From Candidatus Gastranaerophilales bacterium (GTDB lineage: Bacteria > Cyanobacteriota > Vampirovibrionia > Gastranaerophilales > Gastranaerophilaceae): 64,000 bases of DNA. Numbering within the stretch: the first letter of the stretch is position 1; each line of letters starts with the position of its first letter. A model generated the notes under the pieces. The model had not been told where the DNA came from. It saw only the letters and a list, made by a program, of their open reading frames with translations, and did not search any database. Both the position numbers and the translations under genes were made by a program. Location: contig CALURU010000003.1 of the NCBI GenBank assembly GCA_944323255.1, positions 62,001 through 126,000 on the forward strand, given 5' to 3'. This document shows, one piece after another, positions 16,531-25,344 of this stretch.

Positions 16531-18318
16531 ATGCAGATAAGTCCGATATCAGGAATAAATTTTGAACGACGGTTGAAAAGACGTGAAGAAGCCGAATATA
16601 GTGATGTCCTAAATCAGGGCAGAAATGTTTGTATTGGCGAAAATTCTATTGGCAAAAAGAATATACTGATAGTTCCGGCTTCATCTCTGCCGAACAAAAC
16701 CGGCGTTGGCAGTTTGGATTCACCCCAGAGCCGTGATTTTTTTGACTTTGCCCGCAAATACTGGGGTATTGATGAGATTCAAATTCTTCCTGTAGGACAA
16801 TATCCGGAGTATAAAGGGCAGTATCCGTTTTATTCCGGCACTTCCTTGGATTTAGGAAGTCAGGTTATTAATATTGACAAGTATGTGCCAAAGGAAGATT
16901 TTGATGAAATCGTAAAACAAAATGCAGTAAAAGACCGTGTGAATTTTTCGAATGTTGTTGGCAGGAATTCTGCGCAAGAGAAAGTCTTAAAGAAACTTTT
17001 TGAAAGCGGAAAATACCAGAATGAGCTTGAAGCTTTCAAACTGGAAAATCGTCAGAGACTTGAACCTAAGGCACTTTATCAGGCGCTCGGAGAGCTGAAT
17101 AATTCTTTCGATTACAAGAACTGGAATGATACGGATAAAAATCTGTACGACCGCTCTGTTGTGAGCGAAAAAGAATTTAATGCAAGATTGGAAGAAGTTA
17201 AAAAATTGAAAAATTCTGAAATGGATTTTTACTATTTTAAACAATATCTTGCGGAAGATAGTTTAAAAAAAGCGCATCAGGAATTAAATAAAAAAGGGCT
17301 GAAATTAGACGGCGATATGCTCTGTGGTTTTTCACGGGACGAAGTTTGGTCTCATCCGAAAGCCTTTATACCTGATACCCAAATCGGCTGGAGCCTGCCA
17401 GCTCTGGATCTTCATTCCAAAGAAGGTCAGGAACTATTGAGGGAGAAGGTTAGATTTTTTGCTCAAAGATATGACGGAATCCGAATTGATGCATCGTGGA
17501 CATACGCTAACCAGCCGCAGATTAATGATGGAAAACTTATAAAAAGAGTTGATTACGAAGATAAAATATTAAAAATAATTGATGATGAGTTTAAAAAGGT
17601 AAAGGGCAGCAATTATGATTCAAAAAATATAATGCATGAGTTTGCTGCAAATATTGATGATTTTAATATTTTTAATGGTTTTGAACTCAAACCGTATCTA
17701 AAAGATCGTGTTAAAATTTATACCTCGGATTATCTTTCTGATGATTGGGGAACAAATAAAAGCTTTCTTGAAAGAGGGTGGGATAAAAACGGCTTCATAC
17801 TTGGAGCTAGAAATCATGATTCCGGCAAGATTCAGGTGAGTGACGTGCAGGTAAAAACGTTAAGTGAAATACTTAAAATTCCGCCTGAAAAACTCGAAAA
17901 TCCTAAAGAGTTTACAAAGGCAAAACTTGCAGAGCCGATGAGCGCCAAATATAACATGATTTATTTTGCAGATGCTCTGAATATAAATAAGCAATTTCAA
18001 GGCAACAGCGACAAAACCCTGAATTATACAACACTTATTCCGCTTGATTATCAGGATAAATACTTTTCTTCGCTGACTAATGGTGAGGGATATAACCCGA
18101 TGGACGCTCTGGAAAAATCATTTAAGGCAAAGGGACTGGATAAGACAGAACCGGAACTATACAAGAAAATAGTCAAGTTTCGGAACATTCTGGAAAAGCC
18201 GGAGACAATCACCGGAAAATTAGCAAAGATCGGTCTAAGTATAGCAGCTGCGGGGCTTATGCTGTATGGATGCTTAAAATGCCATAAAAAAAGTTCTCTA
18301 AAAAATTCTTATTTGTAA
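16531..18318 (+). CDS. GH77-like 4-alpha-glucanotransferase paralogue, N-tagged and C-terminally hydrophobic
   Basis: About 595 residues. Family landmarks are ILIVPASSLPNKTGVGSLDS, FYSGTSLDLGSQVINID, and candidate catalytic Asp in YDGIRIDASW. A Glu lies in IMHEFAAN where MalQ has its acid/base (EDLG), and His-Asp in GARNHDSG where MalQ has THDN. It is divergent from the canonical MalQ at 59625, so activity may differ. Two additions are unusual. The N-terminus MQISPISGINF resembles other orphan proteins in this window, and a C-terminal hydrophobic helix (LSIAAAGLMLYGCL) ends in a basic tail. It may be membrane-anchored. ATG 16531 is chosen because a TATAAT box overlaps the upstream alternative. 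Confidence 0.75.
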   Translation: MQISPISGINFERRLKRREEAEYSDVLNQGRNVCIGENSIGKKNILIVPASSLPNKTGVGSLDSPQSRDFFDFARKYWGIDEIQILPVGQYPEYKGQYPFYSGTSLDLGSQVINIDKYVPKEDFDEIVKQNAVKDRVNFSNVVGRNSAQEKVLKKLFESGKYQNELEAFKLENRQRLEPKALYQALGELNNSFDYKNWNDTDKNLYDRSVVSEKEFNARLEEVKKLKNSEMDFYYFKQYLAEDSLKKAHQELNKKGLKLDGDMLCGFSRDEVWSHPKAFIPDTQIGWSLPALDLHSKEGQELLREKVRFFAQRYDGIRIDASWTYANQPQINDGKLIKRVDYEDKILKIIDDEFKKVKGSNYDSKNIMHEFAANIDDFNIFNGFELKPYLKDRVKIYTSDYLSDDWGTNKSFLERGWDKNGFILGARNHDSGKIQVSDVQVKTLSEILKIPPEKLENPKEFTKAKLAEPMSAKYNMIYFADALNINKQFQGNSDKTLNYTTLIPLDYQDKYFSSLTNGEGYNPMDALEKSFKAKGLDKTEPELYKKIVKFRNILEKPETITGKLAKIGLSIAAAGLMLYGCLKCHKKSSLKNSYL

Positions 18319-18401
18319 GTTCTTTACAATTAAAATTTTTTGGTTAAAATAAAAGAACACCTCTGTAGTGGGGAGGAAGTACATTACCCGAAAGGAAAAA
18401 T

Positions 18402-18566
18402 ATGATTAGCAAAATTTCGCCTGTACTGGCTCGTTTTGTCAGCAGTTCAGGTCACACAAATCCGATGAAAAAGAATCTCAAATTCAAATTTAATGCAAAA
18501 TTACAGGAATCTCGCAATAATTTGTTTAATTTTACGAGAGACAATATAGGTAATATTAAATTTTAG
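18402..18566 (+). CDS. Small basic protein, 54 aa
   Basis: ATG at 18402 follows AAAGGA by 7 nt, and another purine-rich stretch (GGGAGGAAG) lies further upstream. The product starts MISKISPVLARF and ends NIGNIKF; it is basic, with a KKNLKFKFNAK stretch, and has no membrane segment. The Met-Ile-Ser-Lys-Ile start resembles the N-termini of nearby lineage-specific proteins. The stop is 3 nt before the convergent spoIID-like stop. It is supported by a ribosome-binding site and a plausible start, but has no homology I recognise. Confidence 0.5.
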   Translation: MISKISPVLARFVSSSGHTNPMKKNLKFKFNAKLQESRNNLFNFTRDNIGNIKF

Positions 18567-18569
18567 GAT

Positions 18570-19439
18570 TTAATATTCGCCTCTGACTCTTGCGAATTTT
18601 GTGTTGGCATAAAAGTATTTCAAAATCTGATATGCATTGTATCCTCTTTTGGCGAGGTTGTTAGCCCCGTATTGGCTCATACCTACGCCATGCCCGTTCT
18701 TTTTTATACCATCGTCAAATGACGGAACTGATTTCAAAAACGGTAAGTCGGCAGACCAGACTTGCCCCCCGGTTTTGGTTTTGCCTCCTGCGGAGGCAGA
18801 ATAATATGCGGGAACAATTTTTCCCTGACAAACAAGTACAATTCCTGTAGTCTCTTCTACAGCATCGTTAGTATTACTTTTTTCAGCGCTGGCGCCGCCG
18901 TATGCCTGATCTTCCGGTGTGTCTTTAAGGTCATATCCGTATTTCGCACGTTTACCTCTGTTGGCTATGGCGTAACTTCTTGCAGCTATTGCTTGTGCTT
19001 TGTGAGCTTCGTGCTCCCAGCTTGATGGCATCTCTGACGGAACAACACCTCTTAGATATTTTTCAAGCGGAATATCATTTATTACAGTTAAGCCCAGACC
19101 ATCATTAATTATTTTGAAATTCCCCCGATACCATTTGCGTTTTACGCTCAAAAACCCGTTTTCTTCAGGCTTAATTATTATTTTGTCGGCACGCATCTTA
19201 TTCCATTGACCATCAACTTTTATTGCAATAACACCACGGTACGGTTTCATTTCGTATCCCTTCATTTTTTCCATAACAAAAATTAATTTGTTAGTGTCGC
19301 AGTTTATTACTTCGGCTTTTGTGGAAGCTCCGATAAAAGTTTTATTCACCTGGGTTTGCAAACCTATTTTGATAGCAAAACACGGGCTGCACATTGCTAT
19401 TAGTGTAAAAAATAATAATAAACCTCTTCTCATCCCCAT
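18570..19439 (-). CDS. SpoIID/LytB-domain protein (peptidoglycan lytic enzyme family)
   Basis: 289 residues. A signal peptide (LLLFFTLIAMCSPCFA) is followed by an about 90-residue head and the SpoIID domain. Key segments are PLEKYLRGVVPSEMPSSWEHEAHKAQAIAARSYA, quoted here in part as YLRGVVPSEMPSSW and AQAIAARSYA, then DQAYGG, VEETTGIVL and PAYYSASAGGKT. The end is GHGVGMSQYGANNLAKRGYNA. SpoIID enzymes cleave glycan strands lacking stem peptides; the Glu in PSEMPSSW is the usual catalytic residue. Outside spore formers the family occurs in Cyanobacteria and relatives. ATG 19439 is chosen because a TATAAT box is 6 nt upstream; GTG 19454 would overlap it. Confidence 0.92.
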   Translation of the reverse strand: MGMRRGLLLFFTLIAMCSPCFAIKIGLQTQVNKTFIGASTKAEVINCDTNKLIFVMEKMKGYEMKPYRGVIAIKVDGQWNKMRADKIIIKPEENGFLSVKRKWYRGNFKIINDGLGLTVINDIPLEKYLRGVVPSEMPSSWEHEAHKAQAIAARSYAIANRGKRAKYGYDLKDTPEDQAYGGASAEKSNTNDAVEETTGIVLVCQGKIVPAYYSASAGGKTKTGGQVWSADLPFLKSVPSFDDGIKKNGHGVGMSQYGANNLAKRGYNAYQILKYFYANTKFARVRGEY

Positions 19440-19445
19440 AAAAAT

Positions 19446-19451
19446 ATTATA
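19446..19451 (-). promoter_or_regulatory. -10 box for leaderless spoIID-like gene
   Basis: TATAAT on the minus strand with exactly 6 nt (ATTTTT) before ATG 19439. No Shine-Dalgarno is present. Confidence 0.65.
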
Positions 19452-19516
19452 CACCAGAAAATAATAGTTGAATAGTTAGTGTGTGAAGGATGATGGGTAA
19501 ATAGTAATATATAATA

Positions 19517-20173
19517 TTATTTTTCAATCAAGCGGATTCTTGTGTCTGAATAATATTCTTTATTAATCTGATTCATATTTTCTACTCTCTGAATTTTATT
19601 ATCAAGTTCGGCATTGGGACTTTTTTGTGAAGCCAGTTTTAAATATTTTAAGGCAGCTTCTGTATCACCAAATTTTTCATAAATATCACCGATTTTGTAC
19701 AAAGTATCATAATGTCCCTGATAACCTTTTTTGTATGCTGCCTGATACATTTTTAGAGCTCTTTTGTACAATTCTCTTTTGTAATAAAATTCTCCGAGCC
19801 TGAAGAAAGGTTCAGGCTGCATCTTATCGACTCCGATTGCAGCATAGAAACAGCCTCTGGCATATCTGTCTTCTCCAATAAGATCATATAAAGTTCCGAG
19901 TCTTGTTTTATAAAAAATATTTTCGGGATTTTTGTTGCAAAGTATTGCATATAGATTTAATGCAGCTGTAACCTCTTCATTTACACTGCCACTCGAGGTT
20001 TTTAGAGCCAGATTGTAATAAACTTCGGCTTTAGTATCAAGTTCTTCTTCCGAAAGCTTGGAATAATCTATCGGAATTTGATAATCTAATTTTCCTTTAA
20101 GCGCAGAATGCGAAGGAAGAGTTAAGAATAAGCATAAAAATACCGGTATTAATAATTTAATCAACTGTCTCAT
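19517..20173 (-). CDS. Exported TPR-repeat protein
   Basis: 218 residues. The signal peptide is LIKLLIPVFLCLFLTLPSHSA. About four TPR units follow: the LYAILCNKNPENIFYKTRLG region, CFYAAIGVDKMQPEPFFRLGEFYY, ALKMYQAAYKKGYQGHYDTLYKIG and AALKYLKLASQKSPNAELD. Such proteins act as periplasmic scaffolds. A TAAGAT box lies 7 nt before ATG, with no Shine-Dalgarno, so the message is probably leaderless. It is divergent from nuoA; the shared region is about 80 nt. Partner proteins are unknown. Confidence 0.85.
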   Translation of the reverse strand: MRQLIKLLIPVFLCLFLTLPSHSALKGKLDYQIPIDYSKLSEEELDTKAEVYYNLALKTSSGSVNEEVTAALNLYAILCNKNPENIFYKTRLGTLYDLIGEDRYARGCFYAAIGVDKMQPEPFFRLGEFYYKRELYKRALKMYQAAYKKGYQGHYDTLYKIGDIYEKFGDTEAALKYLKLASQKSPNAELDNKIQRVENMNQINKEYYSDTRIRLIEK

Positions 20174-20180
20174 ATAATTT

Positions 20181-20186
20181 ATCTTA
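20181..20186 (-). promoter_or_regulatory. -10 box for near-leaderless TPR gene
   Basis: TAAGAT on the minus strand, 7 nt before ATG 20173. It is weaker than the 6-nt cases elsewhere. Confidence 0.4.
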
Positions 20187-20254
20187 ACATTGTATAATAA
20201 TATCTATTATATCAGATAATTTTTTAGTAGAATATAAAAAGAGGGTGCCAGTTC

Positions 20255-20611
20255 GTGAAAGAATTTGTATGTTTAGCAGTGTTTATAATCTTAGCTGCCT
20301 TGTTTGCAATAGCAATGGTGGCAGCAGGTTTTATCTGCCAGTACAAAAAAAACACCCCGGTCAAAAATTCTATATATGAATGCGGGATTAAGCCGGTTAA
20401 TGATGCCAGAATCCGGTTTGATATACGGTATTTTAATTATGCGGTTATGTTTTTAATCTTTGATATAGAAACAATCTTTCTGTATCCGTTTGCAGTGTTT
20501 GTAAATGAACTGGGGCTTTTTGCAATAATAGAGGCATTCATTTTTGTTGCATTGCTTTTATTTGGGCTTTATTATGCGATTAACAGAAAATTGTTGAGAT
20601 GGGGGGAGTAG
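20255..20611 (+). CDS. nuoA: NADH-quinone oxidoreductase subunit A
   Basis: 118 residues with three membrane helices. The conserved loop [20 protein letters not shown] and the helix [14 protein letters not shown] are diagnostic of NuoA/NdhC. It is the first gene of an operon nuoABCDHIJKLMN and helps form the junction between the peripheral arm and the membrane arm. The start is GTG at 20255, preceded by a weak GAGGG. It is followed by nuoB after 1 nt. Confidence 0.95.
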   Translation: MKEFVCLAVFIILAALFAIAMVAAGFICQYKKNTPVKNSIYECGIKPVNDARIRFDIRYFNYAVMFLIFDIETIFLYPFAVFVNELGLFAIIEAFIFVALLLFGLYYAINRKLLRWGE

Positions 20612-20612
20612 T

Positions 20613-21206
20613 ATGGAGGTTAAAAAAGAAATGTTTACTTCCGGTATTCCCGGTGTCATAGTAACCTCAATAGACTTTGTTCTAAACTGGAGCAGGGCAA
20701 ATTCCCTTTGGCCTCTTACGTTTGCGACTTCTTGCTGCGGGATTGAGATGATGCAGACAGTTGCTTCGGATAATGATATTGCTAGGTTCGGTTCTGAAGT
20801 GTTTAGAGGCTCTCCAAGACAAGCAGATTTGTTAATTTGTGCCGGAACAATAACTCACAAAATGGCACCCGTATTACAGCGATTATACGAACAGATGCCG
20901 GAGCCCAAGTATGTTATAGCGATGGGAGCTTGTACCTGCGGGGGGGGGATGTTTGCCAAAACTTCTTATTCTGTTATAAGAGGTATTGATAAAATTATTC
21001 CGGTTGATATTTATCTTCCAATGTGCCCGCCTCGTCCGGAAGCACTTCTGGATGCTATTAGAAAATTACAGTGTAAAATAAAAAAAGAATCAATTCTTGA
21101 TAGGCAAGAGTTTGTAAATTCGCATGACTTAAAACTTGTTGAGGATGGAGATATTCTGGTGAAAAACGAATTTATAAAAGGAGGTCATCATGATGGATTG
21201 GGATAA
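20613..21206 (+). CDS. nuoB: NADH-quinone oxidoreductase subunit B (N2 cluster)
   Basis: 197 residues. It binds the terminal [4Fe-4S] cluster N2 through Cys41-Cys42 (ATSCCGIEM), Cys107 (GACTCGGG) and Cys138 ([10 protein letters not shown]). The segment [18 protein letters not shown] and the GSPRQADLL strand are typical. Electrons leave N2 to quinone at the NuoB/NuoD interface. It has a C-terminal extension of about 40 residues past the conserved core. Its last 17 nt overlap nuoC. Confidence 0.97.
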   Translation: MEVKKEMFTSGIPGVIVTSIDFVLNWSRANSLWPLTFATSCCGIEMMQTVASDNDIARFGSEVFRGSPRQADLLICAGTITHKMAPVLQRLYEQMPEPKYVIAMGACTCGGGMFAKTSYSVIRGIDKIIPVDIYLPMCPPRPEALLDAIRKLQCKIKKESILDRQEFVNSHDLKLVEDGDILVKNEFIKGGHHDGLG

Positions 21207-21627
21207 ATTCAACAAGATTTTTGAGGGTTGCGAGCTTCTGGGAAATAAAATTCATATAAAATCAAGATTGCATGAAGTTATACAATTTGTGATTGAAAAT
21301 TATCCTTATGATATTTTGAAAGAAATCATTGCAATTCACAATCAGGATGGTACGGTGGAACTTGTTTATCATCTGTATTCTACTGTTGATGAAGAAGATC
21401 TTATGATTTCTATTTGTGTAAATGATGAGACAGACAGCATTGTTGATATATTTAAGTCTGCAGAGGCTGACGAAAAAGAGATTTTCGATTTATTCGGAAT
21501 AAAATTTAAAGGTCATGACAATTTAAAAAGGTTATATATGCCGGAAAACTGGGATGGTCACCCTTTAAGAAAAGATTATATTCAGGATGATACGAGGTTA
21601 TGCTGGAATGACGACAACGACTCTTAA
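21190..21627 (+). CDS. nuoC: NADH-quinone oxidoreductase subunit C
   Basis: 145 residues of the 30-kDa subunit family. It carries the family motif region [19 protein letters not shown], then [25 protein letters not shown] inside the end of nuoB drives its start; a second in-frame ATG directly follows. It is separate from nuoD, not fused, and overlaps it by 20 nt. Confidence 0.95.
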   Translation: MMDWDKFNKIFEGCELLGNKIHIKSRLHEVIQFVIENYPYDILKEIIAIHNQDGTVELVYHLYSTVDEEDLMISICVNDETDSIVDIFKSAEADEKEIFDLFGIKFKGHDNLKRLYMPENWDGHPLRKDYIQDDTRLCWNDDNDS

Positions 21628-22699
21628 ACTGAATCTTGGTCCGCAGCACCCTTCTACACACGGGGTTTTGAGGCTTATTCTGGAACTCGACGGGGAAAAA
21701 ATTCTCTCTTGCGAGCCTGATATCGGGTATTTGCACAGAGGGATGGAAAAAATGGCTGAACAAATGTCATATATTCAGTATCTTCCGACAGTTGACAGGG
21801 TGGATTATCTGGCAGGGTTTTTCTATTCGGAGCTTCTTTGTAGAATAGTTGAGGGAGCTCTTTGTGTGGAACTTCCGGAAAAAGTTCGTGTAATAAGGGT
21901 TATGCTTTTGGAGCTTAACCGTATGGCGTCTCATATTCTCTGGATTGGAATGTTTCTTATGGATCTTGGGGCGACTTCGCCGTTTTTCTATACTTTTCGT
22001 GAGAGGGAGATGATTCTTAGATATTTTGAAAGAATTTCCGGTCAGAGGATGATGTATAATTACTTTGTATTCGGCGGAGTAAGAAGAGATATTAATTTTC
22101 TTGAAGATGTGGAGGAAATTTTATCAATTTTACCTTCCAAACTTGACGATTACGAAAAACTTATTGAAGAGAATCCTATTTTTATCAAAAGAGTTGTAAA
22201 CAAAGGTGTTTTGGAAAAAGAAACAGCGCTTAATTATGCAATAACGGGTGTTAACTTGAGAGCAAGCGGAGTTGATTATGATTACAGAAAACAGGATTAT
22301 CTCTATAAAGGTTTTGATATCGGAAAAGTTATTTTGAGAGAAAAAGATTCTATGGCACGATATAGGGCAAGAATTCTGGAAATAAAAGAGAGTATGAAAA
22401 TTGTTCGTCAGGCGCTTGATTATTTAAAAAAATCCTCTCCGCTTGAGCAAAAACTTGTTAATCCGATTAACTTGAAACTTCCTGAGGGCGATTACTATGC
22501 AGACATTGAAGCACCAAGAGGTATCGCAAGCTGTTTTGTCCGCTCAACGGGAGAAAAAGAACCATATAGACTCAAATGGAGAACAGGCTCTTACTATTCA
22601 GTGAATCTTTTAAGAAAACTTTTAGTCGGAGAATACCTGAATGACGCTATAGCAATTGCGGGATCGCTCGATATAATTTTGCCGGAGGTAGATAAATAA
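21608..22699 (+). CDS. nuoD: NADH-quinone oxidoreductase subunit D
   Basis: 363 residues of the 49-kDa subunit family. It opens [18 protein letters not shown], which holds the quinone-site His and Thr region, then DIGYLHRGMEK, with further conserved RMASHILW, IEAPRG and a final IAGSLDIILPEVDK. It forms the quinone pocket with NuoB. ATG 21608 is chosen over ATG 21587 because the protein then starts directly before the conserved motif and GAGG lies about 10 nt upstream. The stop overlaps the nuoH start (TAATG). Confidence 0.96.
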   Translation: MTTTTLKLNLGPQHPSTHGVLRLILELDGEKILSCEPDIGYLHRGMEKMAEQMSYIQYLPTVDRVDYLAGFFYSELLCRIVEGALCVELPEKVRVIRVMLLELNRMASHILWIGMFLMDLGATSPFFYTFREREMILRYFERISGQRMMYNYFVFGGVRRDINFLEDVEEILSILPSKLDDYEKLIEENPIFIKRVVNKGVLEKETALNYAITGVNLRASGVDYDYRKQDYLYKGFDIGKVILREKDSMARYRARILEIKESMKIVRQALDYLKKSSPLEQKLVNPINLKLPEGDYYADIEAPRGIASCFVRSTGEKEPYRLKWRTGSYYSVNLLRKLLVGEYLNDAIAIAGSLDIILPEVDK

Positions 22700-23766
22700 T
22701 GAATTATCTTTACTTCCTGTACATAGAATTTTTGCAAAAATATAATATTCCGAAACTTTTCGGAGATATTACGTATTATTTTATACCGTTTTGTATAATT
22801 GCAGCGGCGCTTTTGGTGATTGTACTTGCTCTGGTGCTTGTTGAGAGAAAGTTACTCGGATTTTTCACCCAGAGAAAAGGACCGAACAGGGTCGGCTGGT
22901 GGGGGCTTTTGCAAACATTAGCAGATGCTTTCAAGCTTTTATGCAAGGAAAATATTACACCGGATAAAGCTGACAGATTTCTTTTTAACCTTGCACCTAT
23001 CCTTGTTTTTGTACCGATGTTTGCGGCGCTCGGAATAATTCCTTACAGCTCGGAATTTACTTTTGTAAATACAAGTACAAATGTAATTTTATACTTAATT
23101 CTTGCTGCGTTTCCTGTTTTGAGTATATTCTTAGCAGGCTGGGCGAGTAATAACAAGTATTCCCTGTTCGGTGCTGCAAGAAGCATTGCGCAGGTTTTGA
23201 GCTATGAACTTCCGATGACTTTTGTAATTTTATCTTCCGTAGTTCTCGCATCTTCAATGAATTTAACCGGAATTACTCTTGCGCAGACTTCTAAATTCTG
23301 GTTCTTGGGCTGGTTTATTTTCCCGAATATTCTCGGATTTATCATATTATTTATTTGTATTCTTGCGGAATTGAACCGCTGTCCGTTTGATTTGCCGGAG
23401 GCGGAAAGTGAATTGATTTGCGGATACAATACCGAGTATTCCGGCATGAGATTTGCAATATTTTATCTGAGCGAATACGCTATGCTTTTTGCAAACTCAA
23501 TGTTTATATCTATTCTTTTCTTAGGCGGATATCTTTCACCATTCGGTAAATACCTGTTTGGTTCATCTTTCTTAATTTATTTTGAGCAGGCGTTCTGGCT
23601 GTTTTTGAAAGCATCGATACTTGTATTTATTATGATATGGATAAGAGCTACACTTCCGAGGCTTGCATCGTTTGACCTGTTGAAATTCTCGTGGGTATAT
23701 CTTCTTCCGCTTTCTATATTGAATCTATTCATTGTGGTTATGATAAAATTCGCAGGAGGGGGGTAA
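22699..23766 (+). CDS. nuoH: NADH-quinone oxidoreductase subunit H
   Basis: 355 residues with about eight membrane helices. Conserved motifs are ERKLLGFFTQRKGPNRVGWWG, LQTLADAFKLLCKE, ELNRCPFDLPEAESEL and WIRATLPRLASFDLLKFSW. This subunit links the quinone site to the proton-channel chain. Its TAATG start overlaps nuoD. A repeat-filled gap of 160 nt follows before nuoI. Confidence 0.97.
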   Translation: MNYLYFLYIEFLQKYNIPKLFGDITYYFIPFCIIAAALLVIVLALVLVERKLLGFFTQRKGPNRVGWWGLLQTLADAFKLLCKENITPDKADRFLFNLAPILVFVPMFAALGIIPYSSEFTFVNTSTNVILYLILAAFPVLSIFLAGWASNNKYSLFGAARSIAQVLSYELPMTFVILSSVVLASSMNLTGITLAQTSKFWFLGWFIFPNILGFIILFICILAELNRCPFDLPEAESELICGYNTEYSGMRFAIFYLSEYAMLFANSMFISILFLGGYLSPFGKYLFGSSFLIYFEQAFWLFLKASILVFIMIWIRATLPRLASFDLLKFSWVYLLPLSILNLFIVVMIKFAGGG

Positions 23767-23776
23767 ATGTATAATC

Positions 23777-23907
23777 GGTGAAGGGTGAGGTGTGAAGAGT
23801 GAAGGGAACATTAAAAATGTAGTAAATTGTAGGTCAATGACTGAGTGGTTAAGTGACTAAGAAAAAGTAGGTTGGGCATACTTGCCCGACAATAACCTAA
23901 AAACAGT
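23777..23907. repeat. Repeat cluster between nuoH and nuoI
   Basis: Three dispersed families in sequence: a GTGAAGGG/GTGAAGAG heptamer-like run, octamer units (AATGACTG, AGTGGTTA, AGTGACTA from about 23836) and a GTAGGTTGGGCATACTTGCCCGAC palindrome from 23867. All three families recur in other intergenic regions of the window. Confidence 0.8.
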
Positions 23908-23926
23908 AATAATTAAATGAGGGTAA

Positions 23927-24304
23927 ATGTTAATAAAAGGAACTATAAATTTATTTAAAGGTTTGTTTGTCGTTTTTAAACATTTGTTTAAGCGTCCGGT
24001 TACTCTTGAGTATCCGGAGAAGAGACGGGTTTTGAATGATGTTTTTAGAGGTAAGCCTTCTGTAAACGGCTGTGTAGGCTGCGGAATTTGCCAGAAAGTT
24101 TGTCCGACAGGCGCTATAAGTTTTTCTAAAGATGAAAACGGAAAAGTTATTGAATACAAATTTGATTTAAAAAAATGTATAATTTGCGGTAACTGTTCTT
24201 TTTACTGCCCGAAAGGCGCAATTAAGATGACAAGAGAGTACGAACTTGCGACAGATAATGTAAATAATTTGACTCTCAAATACAAAGGAGGCAATAATGA
24301 TTGA
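23927..24304 (+). CDS. nuoI: NADH-quinone oxidoreductase subunit I (2x[4Fe-4S])
   Basis: 125 residues. It has two canonical ferredoxin motifs, Cys49/52/55/59 (CVGCGICQKVCP) and Cys84/87/90/94 (CIICGNCSFYCP), for clusters N6a and N6b. It passes electrons to NuoB. In complexes lacking NuoEFG this subunit and its neighbours are where reduced ferredoxin is thought to donate. It restarts translation after the repeat insertion with GAGGG upstream, and its end overlaps nuoJ by 8 nt. Confidence 0.96.
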   Translation: MLIKGTINLFKGLFVVFKHLFKRPVTLEYPEKRRVLNDVFRGKPSVNGCVGCGICQKVCPTGAISFSKDENGKVIEYKFDLKKCIICGNCSFYCPKGAIKMTREYELATDNVNNLTLKYKGGNND

Positions 24305-24842
24305 TAATCCAATAATTTTTTATTCGGCTTCCATATTTATAATCTTGTTTGCGCTTTTAAGTCTGTTTGCAAAAAATGTCGTTTATTCGCTTCTATCTTC
24401 AATAGTAGTTTTCTTCTTCGGTGCATTGTTCTTCTACGTTTTAGGTTCAGAATATAATGCAATAATTCAGGCAGCAATATACGGTTTTGCGGTTCCGATT
24501 CTTATAGGACTTTCAATAATGTTTGGCGGAGGAAAATCAAATAACAGGACTAAGCGCACTCTTTCCTGGTATTTGCCTCTGTTTGCGGGAATCTTTATCC
24601 TCGCATTTATTTATCTTATCTTAATGTCATTTGTAATAGTACCTGACACTTTTAATATATCCGGCAGTTTTCAGGTGAATGCATTTGATACAATAAGAAC
24701 TTTTGCAAGAGCTTTGTTTGTAGATTATGTCTGGGCGTTTGAACTTGTATCACTTTTGCTTACAATAGTTATTGCAGGTTTGGGAATGCTCAGGGGAACT
24801 AAACATAGAGGGCTTAGAAACAGCAGAGGAGGTGAAAAATAA
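24297..24842 (+). CDS. nuoJ: NADH-quinone oxidoreductase subunit J
   Basis: 181 residues with five hydrophobic helices (for example IIFALLSLFAKNVVYSLLSS and FFFGALFFYVLGSEYNAIIQ). The Tyr/Gly-rich third helix (AIYGFAVPILIGLSIMF) is where the conserved pi-bulge lies. It has an overlapping start with nuoI after AAAGGAGG and a TAATG junction with nuoK. Confidence 0.93.
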   Translation: MIDNPIIFYSASIFIILFALLSLFAKNVVYSLLSSIVVFFFGALFFYVLGSEYNAIIQAAIYGFAVPILIGLSIMFGGGKSNNRTKRTLSWYLPLFAGIFILAFIYLILMSFVIVPDTFNISGSFQVNAFDTIRTFARALFVDYVWAFELVSLLLTIVIAGLGMLRGTKHRGLRNSRGGEK

Positions 24843-25147
24843 TGGAAATAACTATGTATCATTATTTATTTATAGGGCTTCTTTTGTTTTTAATAGGGCT
24901 TTTGGGCTCGACTCTTGTAAAAAACGTCATTAAAGTTTTAATCTCAATAGAAATCATGCTTTTGGGTGTAAATATTAATTTTATAACTTTTGCGGCATTC
25001 TGCGATAATATTAATTTTGAAGGTTATATAATATCATTATTTTACGTAGGATTAGGTGCGGTAGAACTCGCTGTTGCACTGTATCTTTTCTATCTAATGT
25101 ATCAGAAAAAGGAGAGTGATTGTATTGAGAGATTTAATGAGTTGTAG
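24842..25147 (+). CDS. nuoK: NADH-quinone oxidoreductase subunit K
   Basis: 101 residues with three helices. It carries the conserved Glu residues in SIEIMLLGVNINF and VGLGAVELAVALYLF, which belong to the proton path. The start is coupled to nuoJ. It is followed by a 197-nt repeat cluster before nuoL. Confidence 0.95.
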   Translation: MEITMYHYLFIGLLLFLIGLLGSTLVKNVIKVLISIEIMLLGVNINFITFAAFCDNINFEGYIISLFYVGLGAVELAVALYLFYLMYQKKESDCIERFNEL

Positions 25148-25153
25148 TAAAAC

Positions 25154-25292
25154 AGTGACTAAGTGACTGGGTGATTAAGTGACTAAGAAATTTTCTATTC
25201 ATATATCACAGTTCTAAAATAAAAAGTAAGTGGATTTACTAATCCAACCTACACTTTCTCAGTCACTCAGTCACTTAATCACTCAGTCACTG
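25154..25292. repeat. Inverted pair of octamer arrays between nuoK and nuoL
   Basis: Octamer array AGTGACTA-AGTGACTG-GGTGATTA-AGTGACTA (25154-25187) is answered by its reverse complement form (25259-25292). A GTAGGTTGG-type palindrome lies inverted between them (25226-25253). The arms could fold into a long stem of about 33 bp within the nuo mRNA. Confidence 0.8.
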
Positions 25293-25344
25293 TCAAATAG
25301 TGCTATTCACACTTCACGCTTCACGATAAAAGAAAGGACAAAAT

